In this document: in pieces, positions 47,255-60,765 of the stretch
Numbering within the stretch: position 1 is the first letter of the stretch
How the letters are laid out: the number at the start of each line of letters is the position of its first letter
From: Artocarpus heterophyllus
Lineage: Eukaryota > Streptophyta > Magnoliopsida > Rosales > Moraceae
Assembly (NCBI GenBank): GCA_025403435.1
Contig: CM046348.1
Coordinates: forward strand, 27,835,899 to 27,899,898
Direction: 5' to 3'
DNA: 64,000 bases
Notes under the pieces: generated by a model
Databases searched by the model: none
The model's input: only the letters and a program-made list of their open reading frames with translations
What the model was told of the DNA's origin: nothing
Position numbers and translations under genes: made by a program

Positions 47255-50200
47255 ATGGCACCTAGACATCGTTCGGCAACTGACGCCTAGTTCGGAAATG
47301 ATGAGGGCATGATGAGGTCTATGTTTGCGGCTTTCTGACAGATGGCAGCCAGGGCTAGACCGGAGGATTCTGATGTTGGTCGTCGACATACGTATTTTAA
47401 GGAATTCTGGCGTGCGTCTATTCTGACTTTTGATGGTAATGGGGATCCGCAGTTGGCAGAATATTGGTTAGACTCGATCGTGAAGCATTTGGATACCCTT
47501 GGTGTGCCTGATGAGTACCGTGTGGAGTTTACTGCATATAAGCTCGAGGGTGGTGCTAATACATGGTGGAAACAAGCTAAGCTTTTGGAGTGCAGTGGTG
47601 ATATCAGTTGGGATAGATTCGAGGAGCTGTTCTATGACTGGTATTTTCCGTAGGGGTATAGAGATCAGAAGGCAGCTAAGTTCTATAGGTTGCAACAGGG
47701 TGATTTGTCAGTTCGGGAATATGAGGCAAGATTTAATGAGTTGGCTAGGTTTGCTCCATCAGTAGTGGCATCGGAGCGTGAGAAGTACATCAAGTTTCAG
47801 GAAGGGCTCAAGGCTCCTATTCGGCGACAGTTGGTTGCTCTGCGACTTAGGAGTTTTGGAGAGCTTGTGTCGTCGGCAATATCAGTGAAAAATGATTATG
47901 CGCAGTATTGTGAGGATCTAGCAAAGGCTTCAGGAGGATCACAGAGGAGCGGTAGGAAGAGCACCAGTAGCCGTCCAACTCCGAGAAAGAACAAGCAGGG
48001 TGGCGCGAACAGTGGTAGTAATAGTTCATCTTGTAGAGGGCGCAGCAATCCCTACAGCTTCCATTGTCATTTCTGTCAACAGCCCAAACACATCAAGAGG
48101 AATTGCCCGATCAGGAGTGTTCGTCTTGGATCTCAGACCAGAGAGGTTGCTAGTCATTAGTCTCAGCCTCAGACCCTACCTCCGCCTTAGCAGTATCCGC
48201 AGTTGCAGTATCCTCAGTTCTCCCCTCAGTAGTTTTCGTATTCGGCACGAGGGCAGCAGCCGTAGCATTTTCAGCGTAGCGTCCTTCAGTATCGAGCGTC
48301 GAGTGCATCTAGTGTACAGTCGTCTCTATCTCAGCAGCATAGGCAGAATAATCCCAGACCCAGCAATGTTGGTAGAGGAAAAGGAAAGGCATCAGTGCAG
48401 GTTCATACAATGGCATCTGGAGGTTCAGATTCTCAGACTAGTAACGCGGTTGTCGATGGTACGATCTTAGTTTCTCGATCTTTAGCTCATGTTTTATTTG
48501 ATACAGGTGCCTCTCATTCTCTCATTTTGAGTTCTTTTGTACATGCCTTGGAATTAGAGATAGAAGAGTTTAATGAACCCCTAGTCATAACTTCTCCCTT
48601 AGGGCGGGTGTGTGTGAATTGTGTATGTAAATCTTGTAAAATAAAGATTGGGGATAAGATTTTGAAAAGTGATTTGATTATACTTCCCATGAGCTCATAT
48701 GATGTAATTCTAGGGATGGACTGGTTGTCCAGGTATAATGCAGTTGTAGACTGCCAACTTAGAAAAGTAACCCTAGTGTCTGATAGGGGGACGATGATCA
48801 CTTACCAGGGTGGTGGTGATTGGTTAATGAGTGAGCGTCTCATGAGGTTGTGTCTAGAAGGGCGAAGGAATCTAGGTTGTTGTACTTTTCTTGCGAACCT
48901 AGAGTGCAAGCCCTATGCTTTGAGAGAAAGTATAGGGATTTCGATGGTTAATGAGTTTGAGGATGTCTTCCCCGACGAGTTGCCAGGATTACCACCGCAT
49001 CAAAAAATTGAGTTTGGTATTGAGTTGTTTCCGGAGACAGCATCGATTTCTATAGCACCTTATCGGATGGCGCCGGCAGAAATGAAGGAATTAAGGAAGC
49101 AACTTCAGGAGCTTGCTGACAAAGGATATATTCAAAATAGCACATCTCCGTGGGGAGCACTAGTTTTGTTTGCTAAGAAACATGATAGGACTCTCAGGTT
49201 GTGTGTGGATTATCGGCAGCTGAATCGTGTTATAGTGAAGAATAAGTATCCCTTGCCCAGGATCGATGAGTTGTTTGATTAGTTGGGAGGTTCGCGGTAC
49301 TTCTCAAAGATTGATTTACGTTTGGGGTACCATCAGCTTAGGATTAAGGAAGAGGATATTCCCAAGACAGCTTTTAGGACCCGGTATGGACATTTTGAGT
49401 TTCTAGTTATGTCGTTTGGGTTGACGAATACTCTGGAAGCTTTCGTGGATTTGATGAACAGGACATTTAGGTCGTATTTGGATCAGTTTGTGATCATGTT
49501 CATCGATGACATTCTAGTGTATTCTAAGACTTGGGAGGAGCATGAGCGGCATCTCTGGATCGTGCTTCAGACTCTACGGGAGCACCAGTTGTATGCTAAG
49601 AGGGAAAAGTGTGAGTTTTGATTAACTGAGGTTAAATTTCTGGGTCATGTCATCTCGGAGCATGGTATTTCTGTGGATCTGTTCAAGATTGAAGCCATAG
49701 TGGAGTGGGAACGACCAAGGAATGTAGCGGAGATTCGCAGCTTCTTAGGTCTTGCTGGTTATTACAGGAAATTTGTAAAGGATTTTTCAAAGATTTCAGC
49801 TCCGTTGACGAGATTGATCAAGAAAAACGTCAGGTTTGAGTGAGATGAAGATTGTGAGCTTGCTTTTCAGGAATTGAAGAACCAGTTGACTTCAGCTCTA
49901 GTGTTGGTTATTCCTAGTAGTGACGAGTCATATGAGGTTTATGCAGATGCTTTAGGGCACGGACTTGGGTGCGTGTTGATGCAGCATGGATGTGTGGTTG
50001 CGTACGGATCTTGACAGCTACGACCTCATGAGCAGAATTATCCTACTCATGATTTGGAGCTCGCGGTGCTGATTCACACGCTGAAGATTTAGAGGTGTTA
50101 TTTGTATGGAGTGTCATTTCAGGTCTTCTTCGATCATAAGAGCTTGAGGTATTTGTTCACTCAGAGGGATCTTAATTTGAGGCAGCGTAGATGGATAGAG

Positions 50201-51841
50201 TATATGGAGGATTATGATTTTGCGTTGCAGTATCATTCTGGGAAAGCTAATGTGGTCGCGGACGCGCTTAGCAGGAAGTCTTCAGGGATTCTCGCTTGTT
50301 TGGCCTTTGAGGACTGGAGCAGGGATGCGACAGTGAGCGAGTATGGGCTACGGTATCATGAAGACTCTGATCGAGTTTCGGTGTATCATGTGGAAGCGAT
50401 CCCAGTTCTTGTTCTGATGGTGAAGCAAAGTCAGTAGCAGGATCAGCATTTGTAGGGGATTTGGTCGCGGATTCAGAACGGAGAACAGTTTGAAGAATGG
50501 AGCGTGCATGTAGATGGATCGTTGTATTTCTGGGAGCATCTTGCAGTTTCAGCTATTGCCGAAGTGCCGAAAGCCATTTTGGACGAAGCTTATAGGTCTC
50601 AGTTCGCCATCCACCCAGGGAGCACAAAGATGTATTGCGACTTGAAGAGGCAGTATTGGTGGAGAGGCATGAAGAAAGATGTTCGAGAGTATGTGGCCAA
50701 GTGTACGACGTGTCTTCAGGTGAAAGCCGAGCATCAGAAGCCTGCATGTTAGCTTCAGCCGCTTCCTATTCTAGGGTGGAAATGGGAGCATGTGACGATG
50801 GATTTTCTCGCAGGTTTGCCAAGGACGGAGCAGCGGCATGATGCAGTTTGGGTCGTGGTCGACACGTTGACGAAATTGGCACATTTTATTCCGTTCAGGT
50901 CGACATGTTCGAGGAGGATTCTCGGGGATTTGTATTTGCAGAACATAGTGAGGTTGCATGGAGTTCCCTTGTCCATCACTTCTGATCGAGACACCAGGTT
51001 TAATGCTAAGTACTGGAGGAATTTTCAGGAGGCTTTAGGTACAGATTTGAACTTCAGTACGACGTTTCATTCTCAGACTGATGGGTAGTCTGAGTGGATT
51101 ATTCAGATTCTCGAGGATATGTTGCGTGCCTGTGCGTTAGACTTCGGTGGGAAGTGGAAGAAATATTTGCATCTGGCGGAGTTCGCGTACAACAATAGCT
51201 ATCAGGCGAGTATTGGTATGGCACCGTTTGAGGCGTTGTATGGGCGACCGTGTCGGTCATCGGTGTGTTGGGCCGAGCCAGAAGACAGGGTTATTCTTGG
51301 GCCGGATGAGATTCGTGATAGCAATGAGAAAGTCGCCATGATTCGAGATCGATTGAGGGTAGCTCAGAGTCAACAGAAAAGTTATGCGGATAGAAGACAT
51401 AGACCCTTAGAGTTCACGGTAGGAGATTTTGTTCTCTTAAAGGTATCGCCTCGTAAGGGAACTATGAGGTTCGGAGTAAGTGGGAAGCTTGCACCGAGGT
51501 ATATTGGGCCATTCGAGATCACTCAGCGTGTTGGTGTGGTTGCTTATCGGCTTGATCTTCCACCCGAACTTTCTCATGTTCACGATGTGTTTCATGTGTC
51601 GATGCTTAGGAAGTGTCCGCCTGAGCAGGGGAAGATAGTTTCATTTCGTGATGTGTAGGTTCGAGAAGATACGACGTACGAAGAAGTGCCGATTCAGATC
51701 ATCGATCAGAAGGTAATTAGTTTGCGTCATCGTGAGATACAATTGGTAAAGGTCATGTGGCAGCATCACGAGGTTGATGAAGCCACTTGGGAACTAGAGT
51801 CGAGTATGCGGGAGTTGTATCTGCATTTGTTTTCTTTCTAA
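47255..51841 (+). pseudogene. Gypsy-C gag-pol: one open frame with 17 nonsense codons
   Basis: From ATG 47255 to TAA 51839-51841 a single frame of 1,529 codons holds, in order: gag (about 47340-48020); CCHC knuckle CHFCQQPKHIKRNC (about 48072); Gln/Pro/Ser linker; protease with DTGA at 48500; reverse transcriptase with FIDD at 49499; RNase H (about 49930-50280); integrase HHCC zinc finger about 50600-50740 and DDE core about 50790-51120; and a C-terminal tail EATWELES resembling the truncated chromodomain of Tekay/Del chromoviruses. In-frame TAG: 47288, 47651, 48158, 48188, 48230, 48263, 49280, 50090, 50435, 50453, 50750, 51086, 51656. In-frame TGA: 47336, 49619, 49841, 50012. There is no frameshift. 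It is dead as it stands. Confidence 0.95.
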
Positions 51842-51876
51842 ATTGAGTTGTAAATTTAGAGGGTGAAATTTCTTTT

Positions 51877-51889
51877 AGGGGTGGAGAGT
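51877..51889 (+). other. Gypsy-C polypurine tract
   Basis: AGGGGTGGAGAGT directly precedes the 3' LTR, as expected of the second-strand primer. Confidence 0.8.
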
Positions 51890-54001
51890 TGTAACACCCC
51901 AAAATTTAATTAATATTATTGTAATATAAATGATGAATTAATGTGCCATAATTAATGTTTTAACATTAATTTGATTATTTGGTTAAATTTTAAATTTTTG
52001 GTTGTTTTGTTAATTTTATAAAATCAAATGATTTCTTATTGTCTTAGAATGATGTTTTGAGTTTTAAAAGCACCACAATTTGTAAAATGTTAAAAATATT
52101 CCATTTTACAAAACCGTGGGTGGCATTTAGTTTTCGCACAATAAAATCGCCCACCGTTTCTCTCTATTTATTCTCTCTCCTCTCCCTCTCTCTTCACTCT
52201 TAGCTCTCACACTCTCTCTCCTCCTCTCTCCCATGGTTCCTCTCTCTCTCTCTTGTTCTCTCTCGGTTCCTCATCTCTCTCTCAATTTTCTTTGAGATTT
52301 TGAAGCCAAATTCGAGTCCAAGCTTCGGGTTAGCGAGTAGGAAGCTCGGGAACGTGATTTGGCAACCAAGAACGCGGATTGAAGCTTCGATGCGAGGTTG
52401 GTTTTGAAATTTCTAAACTTTTTTAAAAATTTTCAATTTTGTGCTTTTTTGAAATCTAGGTTTGTTTGAGTGAAATGAACTTAGAACAACTAGAATCTAA
52501 GCTTAGATTGAAGAAAAACAGATTAGATTCAAGATTTTTCATGTTTCCTCATTTTTCCCCATTTTTGGATTTTTGAGAGTTTTGTGTTTGAATCTTGTTT
52601 AGATGAGTTCAAAAGTGTTCTAGTATGATTTTCTATCATCTATGATTGTTTTCCATGCCTGAGATTTGAGAAAAACAGGTTAAAATCAAGATTTGGATTT
52701 TGGGAGATTGAAAACTCGTGGCTAAAATTTTTGGGTTTTCCTAGTTCGGCAGGCCGGATTCAAAGGATTGGCAGGCCGGACTGCACCGTTCAGTAGGCCA
52801 AACATGAAAATGTCTGGCTGACCGAACCTGGTTTCCGGCAGGCCGAACTGCACAGTTCGGCCGGCCAAAGCAGGGAGTCCGATAGGTCGGCCAGGCACGG
52901 GAAATTTTGTGATTTTTCACCCGTTTTCACTGTTTTAGACCCCGATTTAAATTCCAACCTTGTAAAATGATTTTAAAGATACAAATGGCACTCTAGGACA
53001 TCATGAAATGGTTTAGTAACATAGAATATCTCGAACTAGATATTGATCGACTTAGTGTGTATCTAGGATCGTTCGTGGTTCCGCGGAGCTAACGTATAGA
53101 GGACCAGGATTTCGGTGTGGGGCACCAGCACGAGTATCGAGGTAGGACTTCTACCCCATTCCTTGGTAGCCTAGTTTCAAAATGAGTTGGCTTTGAAAAA
53201 GGATTTCTGTTAAAATGTTTTCAACAGTTGTTTGAAAATGAATTTATCGGTTATATTTTAATATACCGTGAACTAAAATGAACCTCATAATGAATGTAAA
53301 TGACAATACTCGGTAAAAGGGTTTTGAATGATGATGAAAATAAACACAAAGGCATGATGCCATATCAGAGATCAGGTCGTGTAGCGATCGACCTTGGGGG
53401 CAGGTCCCGAAACCCAGCTAGGCCCCTACGGTGGTGATATTCTTATGGTTTGCCTAGGGAAAGATAATGATATTCTGGTCGACCTAATAAACTGTTTTGG
53501 GTAAGAACGGTTTTATTTAAATTTATTTATTTATTCAATGTTTCTTTTACATTATAATGAGATTTTCCTTTAAGTTAAATAATTTATTAAAAACATAGTC
53601 CTACTGAGCCTTTCGCTCACGTTTTATTTGTTTTAAATTTCCCCCTCTAAGTGGAATCCCATTTAGGTTCGGAGAAGATTCAACGGACCGAACTCAGGAC
53701 CAGTAGAAGGCTTATTATATCATTTGTATTATTTAATCAAGGCATGTAATGTTTTAACTCTATTTGTACTTGGACTGTGGTTGTATTATTATATTGTCAG
53801 TACCATGTGTGTGCACAAGTTGTGGGTCAGTGGGACCCATACTCGTTACATTTATTCTCTATTTTTCATGCAATGGTTTTCTTGAAACTTTCACATTTTA
53901 TCATTTAATTTAACCCCTAAAATCCTTGATTTTTAATTAAATTATCTCTTAATTAATTTAAATAATCCGCCACGTCACCTCCCGTACTCCAAGGCGTGAC
54001 A
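51890..54001 (+). mobile_element. Gypsy-C 3' LTR (2,112 bp)
   Basis: It runs from TGTAACACCCC to AGGCGTGACA and is colinear with the 5' LTR minus its insert. Differences between the two are few and many are C/T or G/A. It is followed by the target duplication TAGGG and the rest of Copia-B. Confidence 0.93.
52745..52885 (+). repeat. GGCAGGCC motif array in Gypsy-C 3' LTR
   Basis: This is the counterpart of the array at 43877-44016 with the same order of seven units. The sixth unit is TTCGGCCGGCCAAA, so the perfect palindrome of the 5' LTR is broken here by one base. Confidence 0.88.
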
Positions 54002-54006
54002 TAGGG

Positions 54007-54041
54007 TGTTATTAGATGATCGAACAAAGCTCTGATACTAC
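54007..54041 (-). other. Copia-B leader with primer-binding site
   Basis: On the minus strand TAGTATCAGAGC (54029-54040) lies one base inside the 5' LTR, matching the initiator Met tRNA site with one change. This shows Copia-B is on the minus strand and that 54042 onward is its 5' LTR. Confidence 0.8.
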
Positions 54042-54416
54042 TGTTGGAATTTTGTTTATACAATGCAAATGTTGAATTGTAGTGGGCCTTGTATAGTAGT
54101 GTGATGATAATTTAAGTTAATGTTTATATTGAGAAGTTGATGTATTCTTTGTAAGAATTGGTTAGATGAAATGTAGTTCTTTGAAGTATAGACCTATTGG
54201 GAAGACAAATGGTAGTAGAAGTAAGTGATAATGTTATTTGGATGTTGTGTGTGATGGTAATCGGTTGATAATGGAAACATTCAGTTGTATCTTGGTGAAG
54301 AATAATTGTCTACAGACAATGATTGTAGTGATGGGACACGTTATTAAAAGTGTAGTAAGCTAAGTTTTATATATTGTTTATTGATTATGAAGGTGGAAAG
54401 ATAAAAGTCGAAACCG
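54042..54416 (-). mobile_element. Copia-B 5' LTR, cut by Gypsy-D
   Basis: It matches 30601-30965 along its length. The match stops at 54416, where the TGTTAGGG end of Gypsy-D begins. The remaining part of the LTR should lie to the right of the window. Confidence 0.85.
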
Positions 54417-55082
54417 TGTTAGGGGTATGCTTGGCACCCTTCCCAAGGAGCTCACCCTAGCTAGCTAACCACCTTGCTTGGACAAAAGTCATTTTTTGAG
54501 TTCACTCAATCCCTTGTTGATTGGCACACCTTCCTGAGGTGGTCGTTGGGGTCTCCTTTGACCATCGCTTAAGATGTCACCTCCTCGGGAAGAATGCATG
54601 CTTAGGGTGGATGGATATAGCCTAAAGCTCAATAACAACCCAATCCCAAGGCCACCACATGGCCTCATTACAACCCTTAGATGAAGGATTGTTCACCTTT
54701 CGGGATTGTAACACATGTCACTATCGCCCTGCACCACCGTACGGAGCACTTGGGTCAAGGGTTAAACCGGCTTTACACCTGGTCCAAGTGGTAGGCTATG
54801 AATATGAGTATTTACTCCACTGCCAAGGTAAGTGGAATCTTTTATACCTAACTCTAGTCTCTCTCAGCCAAACATGTACCTGATTTGAGTATCAAAGAGC
54901 TCTTGGTGAGCACCACACTGGTATCCCCTTAATCTGTGAGGCGTTCTTTCTTCTTATAGGTCCCCCGGGAGGCCGAAACAAGCAGGACAATCAATCCGAT
55001 CACCGTACTTAATCGCACATGGTGTTGATCGATAGCAAGGCTTCAAATTTTAGGGCTAGAAGGATGGCCCCATGCCCTAACA
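54417..55082 (+). mobile_element. Gypsy-D 5' LTR (666 bp)
   Basis: It begins TGTTAGGGGTATGC and ends GCCCTAACA, giving inverted octamers TGTTAGGG and CCCTAACA. It is GC-richer than neighbouring LTRs and does not carry the GGCAGGCC motif. The left flank AACCG (54412-54416) should be its target duplication. Confidence 0.75.
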
Positions 55083-58000
55083 GCATTTCCATTAACATGG
55101 CGACAAGAGGACATACTCGGGACAATGTTCCCTAACAAGAAGGATTAGGGAATGGCCAAAACTGAAACCTAGTTAGACCTCATGGTAGGTCCCATGCGCC
55201 CGGTCCTGGTCAGGTGGCCAAGTCAGCATAGGTGGAGTAGCTCTGGCCATCGAGGACCCAATGCGAGAACTAACCGCATTGGTATGTCTTCTTACGAAGC
55301 GAATGGCAGAGTAGCAAGTGTGACAAAACCTATCTCTGGCGCTCCTTTGGCCAACTTGGGAAGACTGAGCAGGTGGTCGAGTAGGGCCGAGGGAAGGTCT
55401 TTTAGCAAAGACTCTAAGCATGTCAGAACTCAAGCTTCAAAGAACACATCTCGAAGCACCCGTATAATCGATAATGGTCAGCTTGGGGCCCAAGAAGGCC
55501 ATGATCGCTCCCCACAAGGTTCTTGAACTTCAGTCTATGACAAGCTTAGGAAATAAAGTGCTCGCTTGAAGATACTAATAGCCAGTAGCTACATGACCTA
55601 TAGCGATAGATCGACCAAATCAAGAACAACCAATATGGGGTCTATAAGAATGGCATGCTAGACTTGCCCTTTACCGATGTGATCAAGAGGTCTTCCATGT
55701 TGAACAAGTTCAAGATGCCATAGATAAAAGCATATGATGGAACAACGGATGCCGATGAGTATCTAGAACTCTATAGGGGCCATATGATGTTGTACAATAT
55801 TATCGTCGTACCAATGTGCAAGGCGTTCTCGTTCACATTGACATGCTTTACCAGTAGTGGTTTAGGTGCATTGAGTTGGGCACAATGACCTCTGTTTGGT
55901 ATCTTTCCAAAGCATTTTCAAAGGCATTTGCCCCATCAAGATCGAGAAGGAATGAGGTTACCCACCTCTACACTATGAAGCAAGGGGATGGTGAAGTGAG
56001 CAATTATCTCAACCGCTTTACCTGAATAGTTTTAGAGGTGAGGCATATCAAGGACGAGACCCTTAAACATGTGTTCTATGAAGGGTTGCAGGATAAAGGC
56101 CTACTCTAGTCACTCACTCGAGAGCAACCGAGCAACTTCTCTTAGATGCTCGCTTATGCTAAAAAACATGGGGACGCTTCGGACAATATGAAGAGTTGTT
56201 GGGAAGGAGAGGGGGAGCAAAAAGGGAAAGAAGAATAAGGACATGTCTGATCAGGGTAGAGCTGACTAGAGCAAGAAGCCAAAGAAAGATAAGCAAATGT
56301 TTCCAACTAGGAAGTTTCAAAGCTACACACCTCTACTCGCCACTATAGATGAGGTGTTAAACCAAGTAAGTAACCAGAATCTGTTGGTGGACCCACCGCT
56401 TTTAAAAAGAAAACGAGCAAAAAGGGATAAGAACAAGTACACAACTTCCAAAAAGACATCAGACACAATACTTGGAACTATATTCAGTTGAAGGATCAAA
56501 TTGAAAAGCTCCTCTGAAATGGACATCTTAGGGAGTTTGTCGAACGGGTCCTCACCCCCAGAAATAATGTTAGGAGAAACAACCAGCTTGCCTAGGAAAA
56601 CCAATTGAGGATATTGAATACTAATGGTATGAACACCCCAAACCCGCCGTACATAGTGTGTACAATCTTTGGGGCCTAATTATAGGGGATACCATTGGTT
56701 GTCAGCAGGCTTACACCCAGGAAGCCCGCCTGGTCTAGAGAGAAGACTAGGTGAATATGTCTGAGCATATCAACAAGATATGTCAATAGGAAGATGTTAC
56801 TATTACTTTCACTGAGGAGGAGGCAGACAGACTAATCCACCCACATAATGATGCCCTAGTGTGTGAACTTTAGATTACAAATAACATAGTCTGATGAGTA
56901 TTGATCGACAAAGGTAGGTCAGTGGATATCTAGTTCAAATAGTCCTTTGACAAGCTAAAGATAAGTAATGCAGTGCTCATCCCAATATGGACCCCCTTGT
57001 ATGGCATCTTGAGAGAATGTGTCTGAATTATAGATAAGATCTCTTTGCCAGTCAGTTTTGGCAAAGATTGTGCCTTGGATCGCTTGACTTGTCAAATTTC
57101 TAGGGTGGACAAACCATCCCAACATAATATCATCATCGGGAGACCAACCCTTAACACCTTTAAAGCTATGGTGTCCACCTATCACCTAGCTATGAAGTTT
57201 GCCACCAAGAGTGGAGTTGGAGTGACAATGTCAAAATAAAAGGAGTCCAGGGACTACTATGTTTAGGCAGTGAAGGAAGCAGTAGCTCGGCAAATGAACA
57301 TCTCAACTTTTTACAAAGTGGACAAGATAGAGTTCCTTGTCAAGGAGGGAGTGAAGATGTTGTCCAACCTGGATGCGTTCTCCTCGAGGAAGAAGTACGA
57401 GCGTTACTTGTGGAGAAACTAGTCCTATTTCACTTGAATCCCGAGCATCCCAATTAGACTGTCATGCTCGGATCTTAGCTAAATCTTGAGATCTTAGTGG
57501 ACCTAGAGAAATTCTTAACGGAATATCGAGATGCCTTCACCTGATCCCACAAGGACATGCCAGGGATTAACCTAGCATTATCAACCTTTATTTGAATAGG
57601 AACCCTAAGCATAAACCCATCATTTAGGAAATGAGAGCTTTTAACCTAGAAAGGTATGCTGCCATAAATGAGGAGGTCCAGAAGCTACTCGAGGTCGGGT
57701 TTATCCAAGAAGTCACCTACCCAGAGTGGCTAACGAATGTGGTCCTCGTCATGAAGACCAATGGAAAGTGGCAAGTCTGTATTGACTTTTGTGAACTTAA
57801 GCAAAGCTTGCCTGAAGGACTGCTTCTCCCTATCTCGGATTGACCAGTTAATGGACACGACTACCAACCATAAGCTATTGAGCTTCATGGATGCATATTC
57901 AGGGTACAACTAGATCTAAGTGGCAGATGAGGACCAAGTTAAGACCATTTTCACTATCAATCAAGGACTATTTTGCTACATGGTTATGTCGTTTGGGATG

Positions 58001-58748
58001 AAGAACGCCACATATTAACGCATAGTGAATAAAATGTTTGCTTAGCAGATCGGGAAAACCATAGAGGTATGCTTAGATGACATGCTCGTGAAGTTGGTCC
58101 GAGCAACTGATCATGTTGTCGATCTTCAAGAGAGTTTCAACGTCCTCTATGACTACAAGATGAGGCTTAATTTAGAAAAATGCACTTTCGGAGTGGAATC
58201 TGAGAAGTTTTTCTGGTTCATGGCCGACCACCCTAGCAACAAAATCAACCTAGCCAAGGCTTAAGTAGTTGTAGACATGCACTCGCCCCGCACCGTTAAA
58301 GAAGTCTAAAAGCTTACTAGAATGATCATTGCTTTATTAAGATTCATCTCTCTAAATGCTCACTAGAGAGTATAAAGAAGTGTTCCAAACCCTTAAAAGG
58401 TATCTATCAATCCCTCCGCTCCTATCCAAACCTCTATTAGGGGAAATACTTTATGCATATTTGGTGGTATTCAAGAAGACAGTAAGCTCGGTCCTAGTGT
58501 AGGAAGAACAAAAGATTTAGATGCCTGTTTACTACACTAGTAAAGCCCTCCAAGGAGCCAAGGAGAGATACTCACTACTGGAAAAGTTGGCCTTGGCCTT
58601 TGTTACCTCTACTTGAAAACTCTGGCCATACTTTTAGGGGCACACCATCTGAATTCTAACTAAATACCCCTTAAATTAAGTCCTCTAAAACCCAAAAATT
58701 TCTAGTAGATTGCCAAGTGGTCGGTTGTGCTTGGGGCGTTCAAGATTC
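55083..58748 (+). pseudogene. Gypsy-D internal region, Tat-like, heavily decayed
   Basis: Recognisable parts on the plus strand, in many frames: gag about 55690-56200 (YDGTTDADEYL, then MKQGDGEVSNYLNRF); protease tail about 57100-57235 with IIIGRPTLNTFKAMVSTYH, a motif typical of Tat/Ogre-lineage gypsy elements; reverse transcriptase about 57630-58250 with KWQVCIDF and CLDDMLVK at the catalytic site; RNase H about 58440-58680. Dozens of stops and shifts show an old copy. Integrase is missing because Copia-E inserted at 58749; it may lie past the right edge. Confidence 0.82.
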
Positions 58749-60750
58749 TGTTAAACATGTATGCCTAAAGGAGTAAAAATGCAATATGTTTTTTGGATAT
58801 CAATAAATAATTTATTCATTTATTGTTTATATACCAAATTATTGTCCTCTTTACGTTCATATTTGTTGAATATATAATAAGCAAATAAAAGTCCGTGACT
58901 ATTGGCCTAAGCTTTTAGAATTAGGCATATGATGGACAGATTATGCAAAAGACATGATTCTAAGAGTGATGGTCTAAATTATAAGATCCGCAATTGAGGA
59001 AATAAAGTTGGGCACTTTATTCATGCAAAGATTGTTATGTTGTCTATATCCCTAACAAGAGATGGTTTGTCTTGGCCATCGGAGGTGGACTCCATGAATA
59101 GAAACATTGGTGCATTGTCATAGGTGACGATGCATTAGATCAGGACATAAAGTGTAATTAATTTGGATTAATAATTCTGTTTCGGCAAATCAATTCACTT
59201 TAGACAATTATATGTGTTGTATCTTAATCTTGAGATGAATAGTGGGCCCATTGTCTTGACTTATGTTTTTTGATGTTCCAAAGGGTGAGCCATATTTTAT
59301 AGTGGTATGCATATTGGTACGTTGGATACATAACTCTTGATAGCGTAGACTTGTTAATCATAGATACAGAATCCTTAGCTCATTTTTAGGAGTCGTTGAT
59401 ATCTTTTTATATGCGTTATTCTATAATTGGAGAACTGGAGCGCTCAACCATTTGGATACATAGGTGTAACCGAATGGTATACAATCTTTAGATGGTAAGT
59501 TTTTCGATGGTGAGATAACGAAACGTAAGAGAAAAATAATCAGGAATGTCAGACAGAACTTGTCCTTAAGCCGATTATAGATAATTTTATGGGGATATGA
59601 CATATTATGATATGTCATGGAGACTTAGCTATTTGGGCTTTGTAATTCTATATAGTTCGATAGTGCAGCTCTAAGCTTTTAGTGGAGTAGCATTAGAGTT
59701 GATAATTATGAAATGCATATCTAGGATATTGGTTTCATAATTATTAGGAGCTTGAACTATATAGGTCCATCAGGTCCCCTTTGCTAGCTCATAATAAATC
59801 CTGTAATGATACAGCATACTTTTCCAATAAATTGGTGACTTATACAAATTATCAGATTGGCTAAAATTTGATAGGATCAGATAATTCATGTCTGTTTATC
59901 GATTGAATTAATTTTTCTGAAAAATTAATTCAAGTTAAACTTGTTGAATTATCGAGAATATTTATTTTCCTGGAGATTATCTTGATAAAGTTGTTTTAAT
60001 CAGATAGTTTTTCTATTGGGTTATTTGAATTAAAACTGAAGCTTTATCTTAAGAATCTTGGGTGGAAAATAAAAGATTCGTGGGGGTCATTTGTCATTAG
60101 TTTGCTAGGCCAATCATCCAGTTTGGCCTGCTGATGCAATTCAGTAGGCCGAACTAGCATCATTTGTCGTTAGTTTGGCAGGCTAATCTTCTAGTTTGGC
60201 TTGCCGATGGAGTTTTGTAGGTCGATCTGCTAGTTCGGCCTACCAACCGAACGATAATTTGATTATTCGTTTTCTCACGTTTTTATAAAATATTGACCCA
60301 GATTCAATTTTTGAGGTCTTATCTGATAAGGACCAACCTGGGGAAAAATTCTATAAATAGGAAGTTAGACTCATAAGTTATTTCGATCAGTTGAGAAATC
60401 TAGAGTGAGCACTCTTTCTATGAGTCTCTGAAACTCCCTTGAGAGCTATTGTTTACAAATCACGAACCTTAGTTCTGGGTTTTCTCAATTGGTTAGAAAG
60501 AAAGTCACTTAGGAAGAGCTATACGACGTGCGCCCACATGCATTCCGATTGTGGATAAAGAATAGCAAAGATGGCTAGTTGGTTGAGGCTCTTCTGGAAC
60601 GCCCTTCTCTTCTTTGATTGCGGGATCTCTTTGGCAAATAAGGTTATTAAGATCTAGTTAATTTATGCATATAACATGTCAAACTTATGTTTTTGAAAGC
60701 ACTTTGGTATAAAAATTTTAAAATTTCTATTGTGTACTACTTTTCTAACA
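58749..60750 (+). mobile_element. Copia-E 5' LTR (2,002 bp)
   Basis: It runs from TGTTAAACATG to TTTTCTAACA and is colinear with the solo LTRs 19423-21480 and 44113-46117. The primer-binding site follows, which identifies this family as copia with unusually long LTRs. The left flank GATTC (58744-58748) is the expected target duplication. It carries a degenerate motif array at 60104-60244. Confidence 0.9.
60104..60244 (+). repeat. Mixed-orientation GGCAGGCC/GGCCTGCC array in Copia-E LTR
   Basis: Units begin at 60104, 60125, 60143, 60177, 60198, 60217 and 60237; both senses occur. Spacings are 21, 18, 34, 21, 19 and 20. It has more units than the two sister LTRs. Confidence 0.78.
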
Positions 60751-60752
60751 AT

Positions 60753-60765
60753 TGGTATCAGAGAC
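60753..60765 (+). other. Copia-E primer-binding site
   Basis: TGGTATCAGAGAC lies two bases after the 5' LTR and matches the complement of the initiator Met tRNA 3' end at its first 11 bases. Confidence 0.88.

Noticed and set aside
55173..55526. Overlapping frames of 86 and 114 codons in the Gypsy-D leader
   Set aside because: They lie in the GC-richer untranslated leader, overlap on opposite strands, and show no conserved domain.
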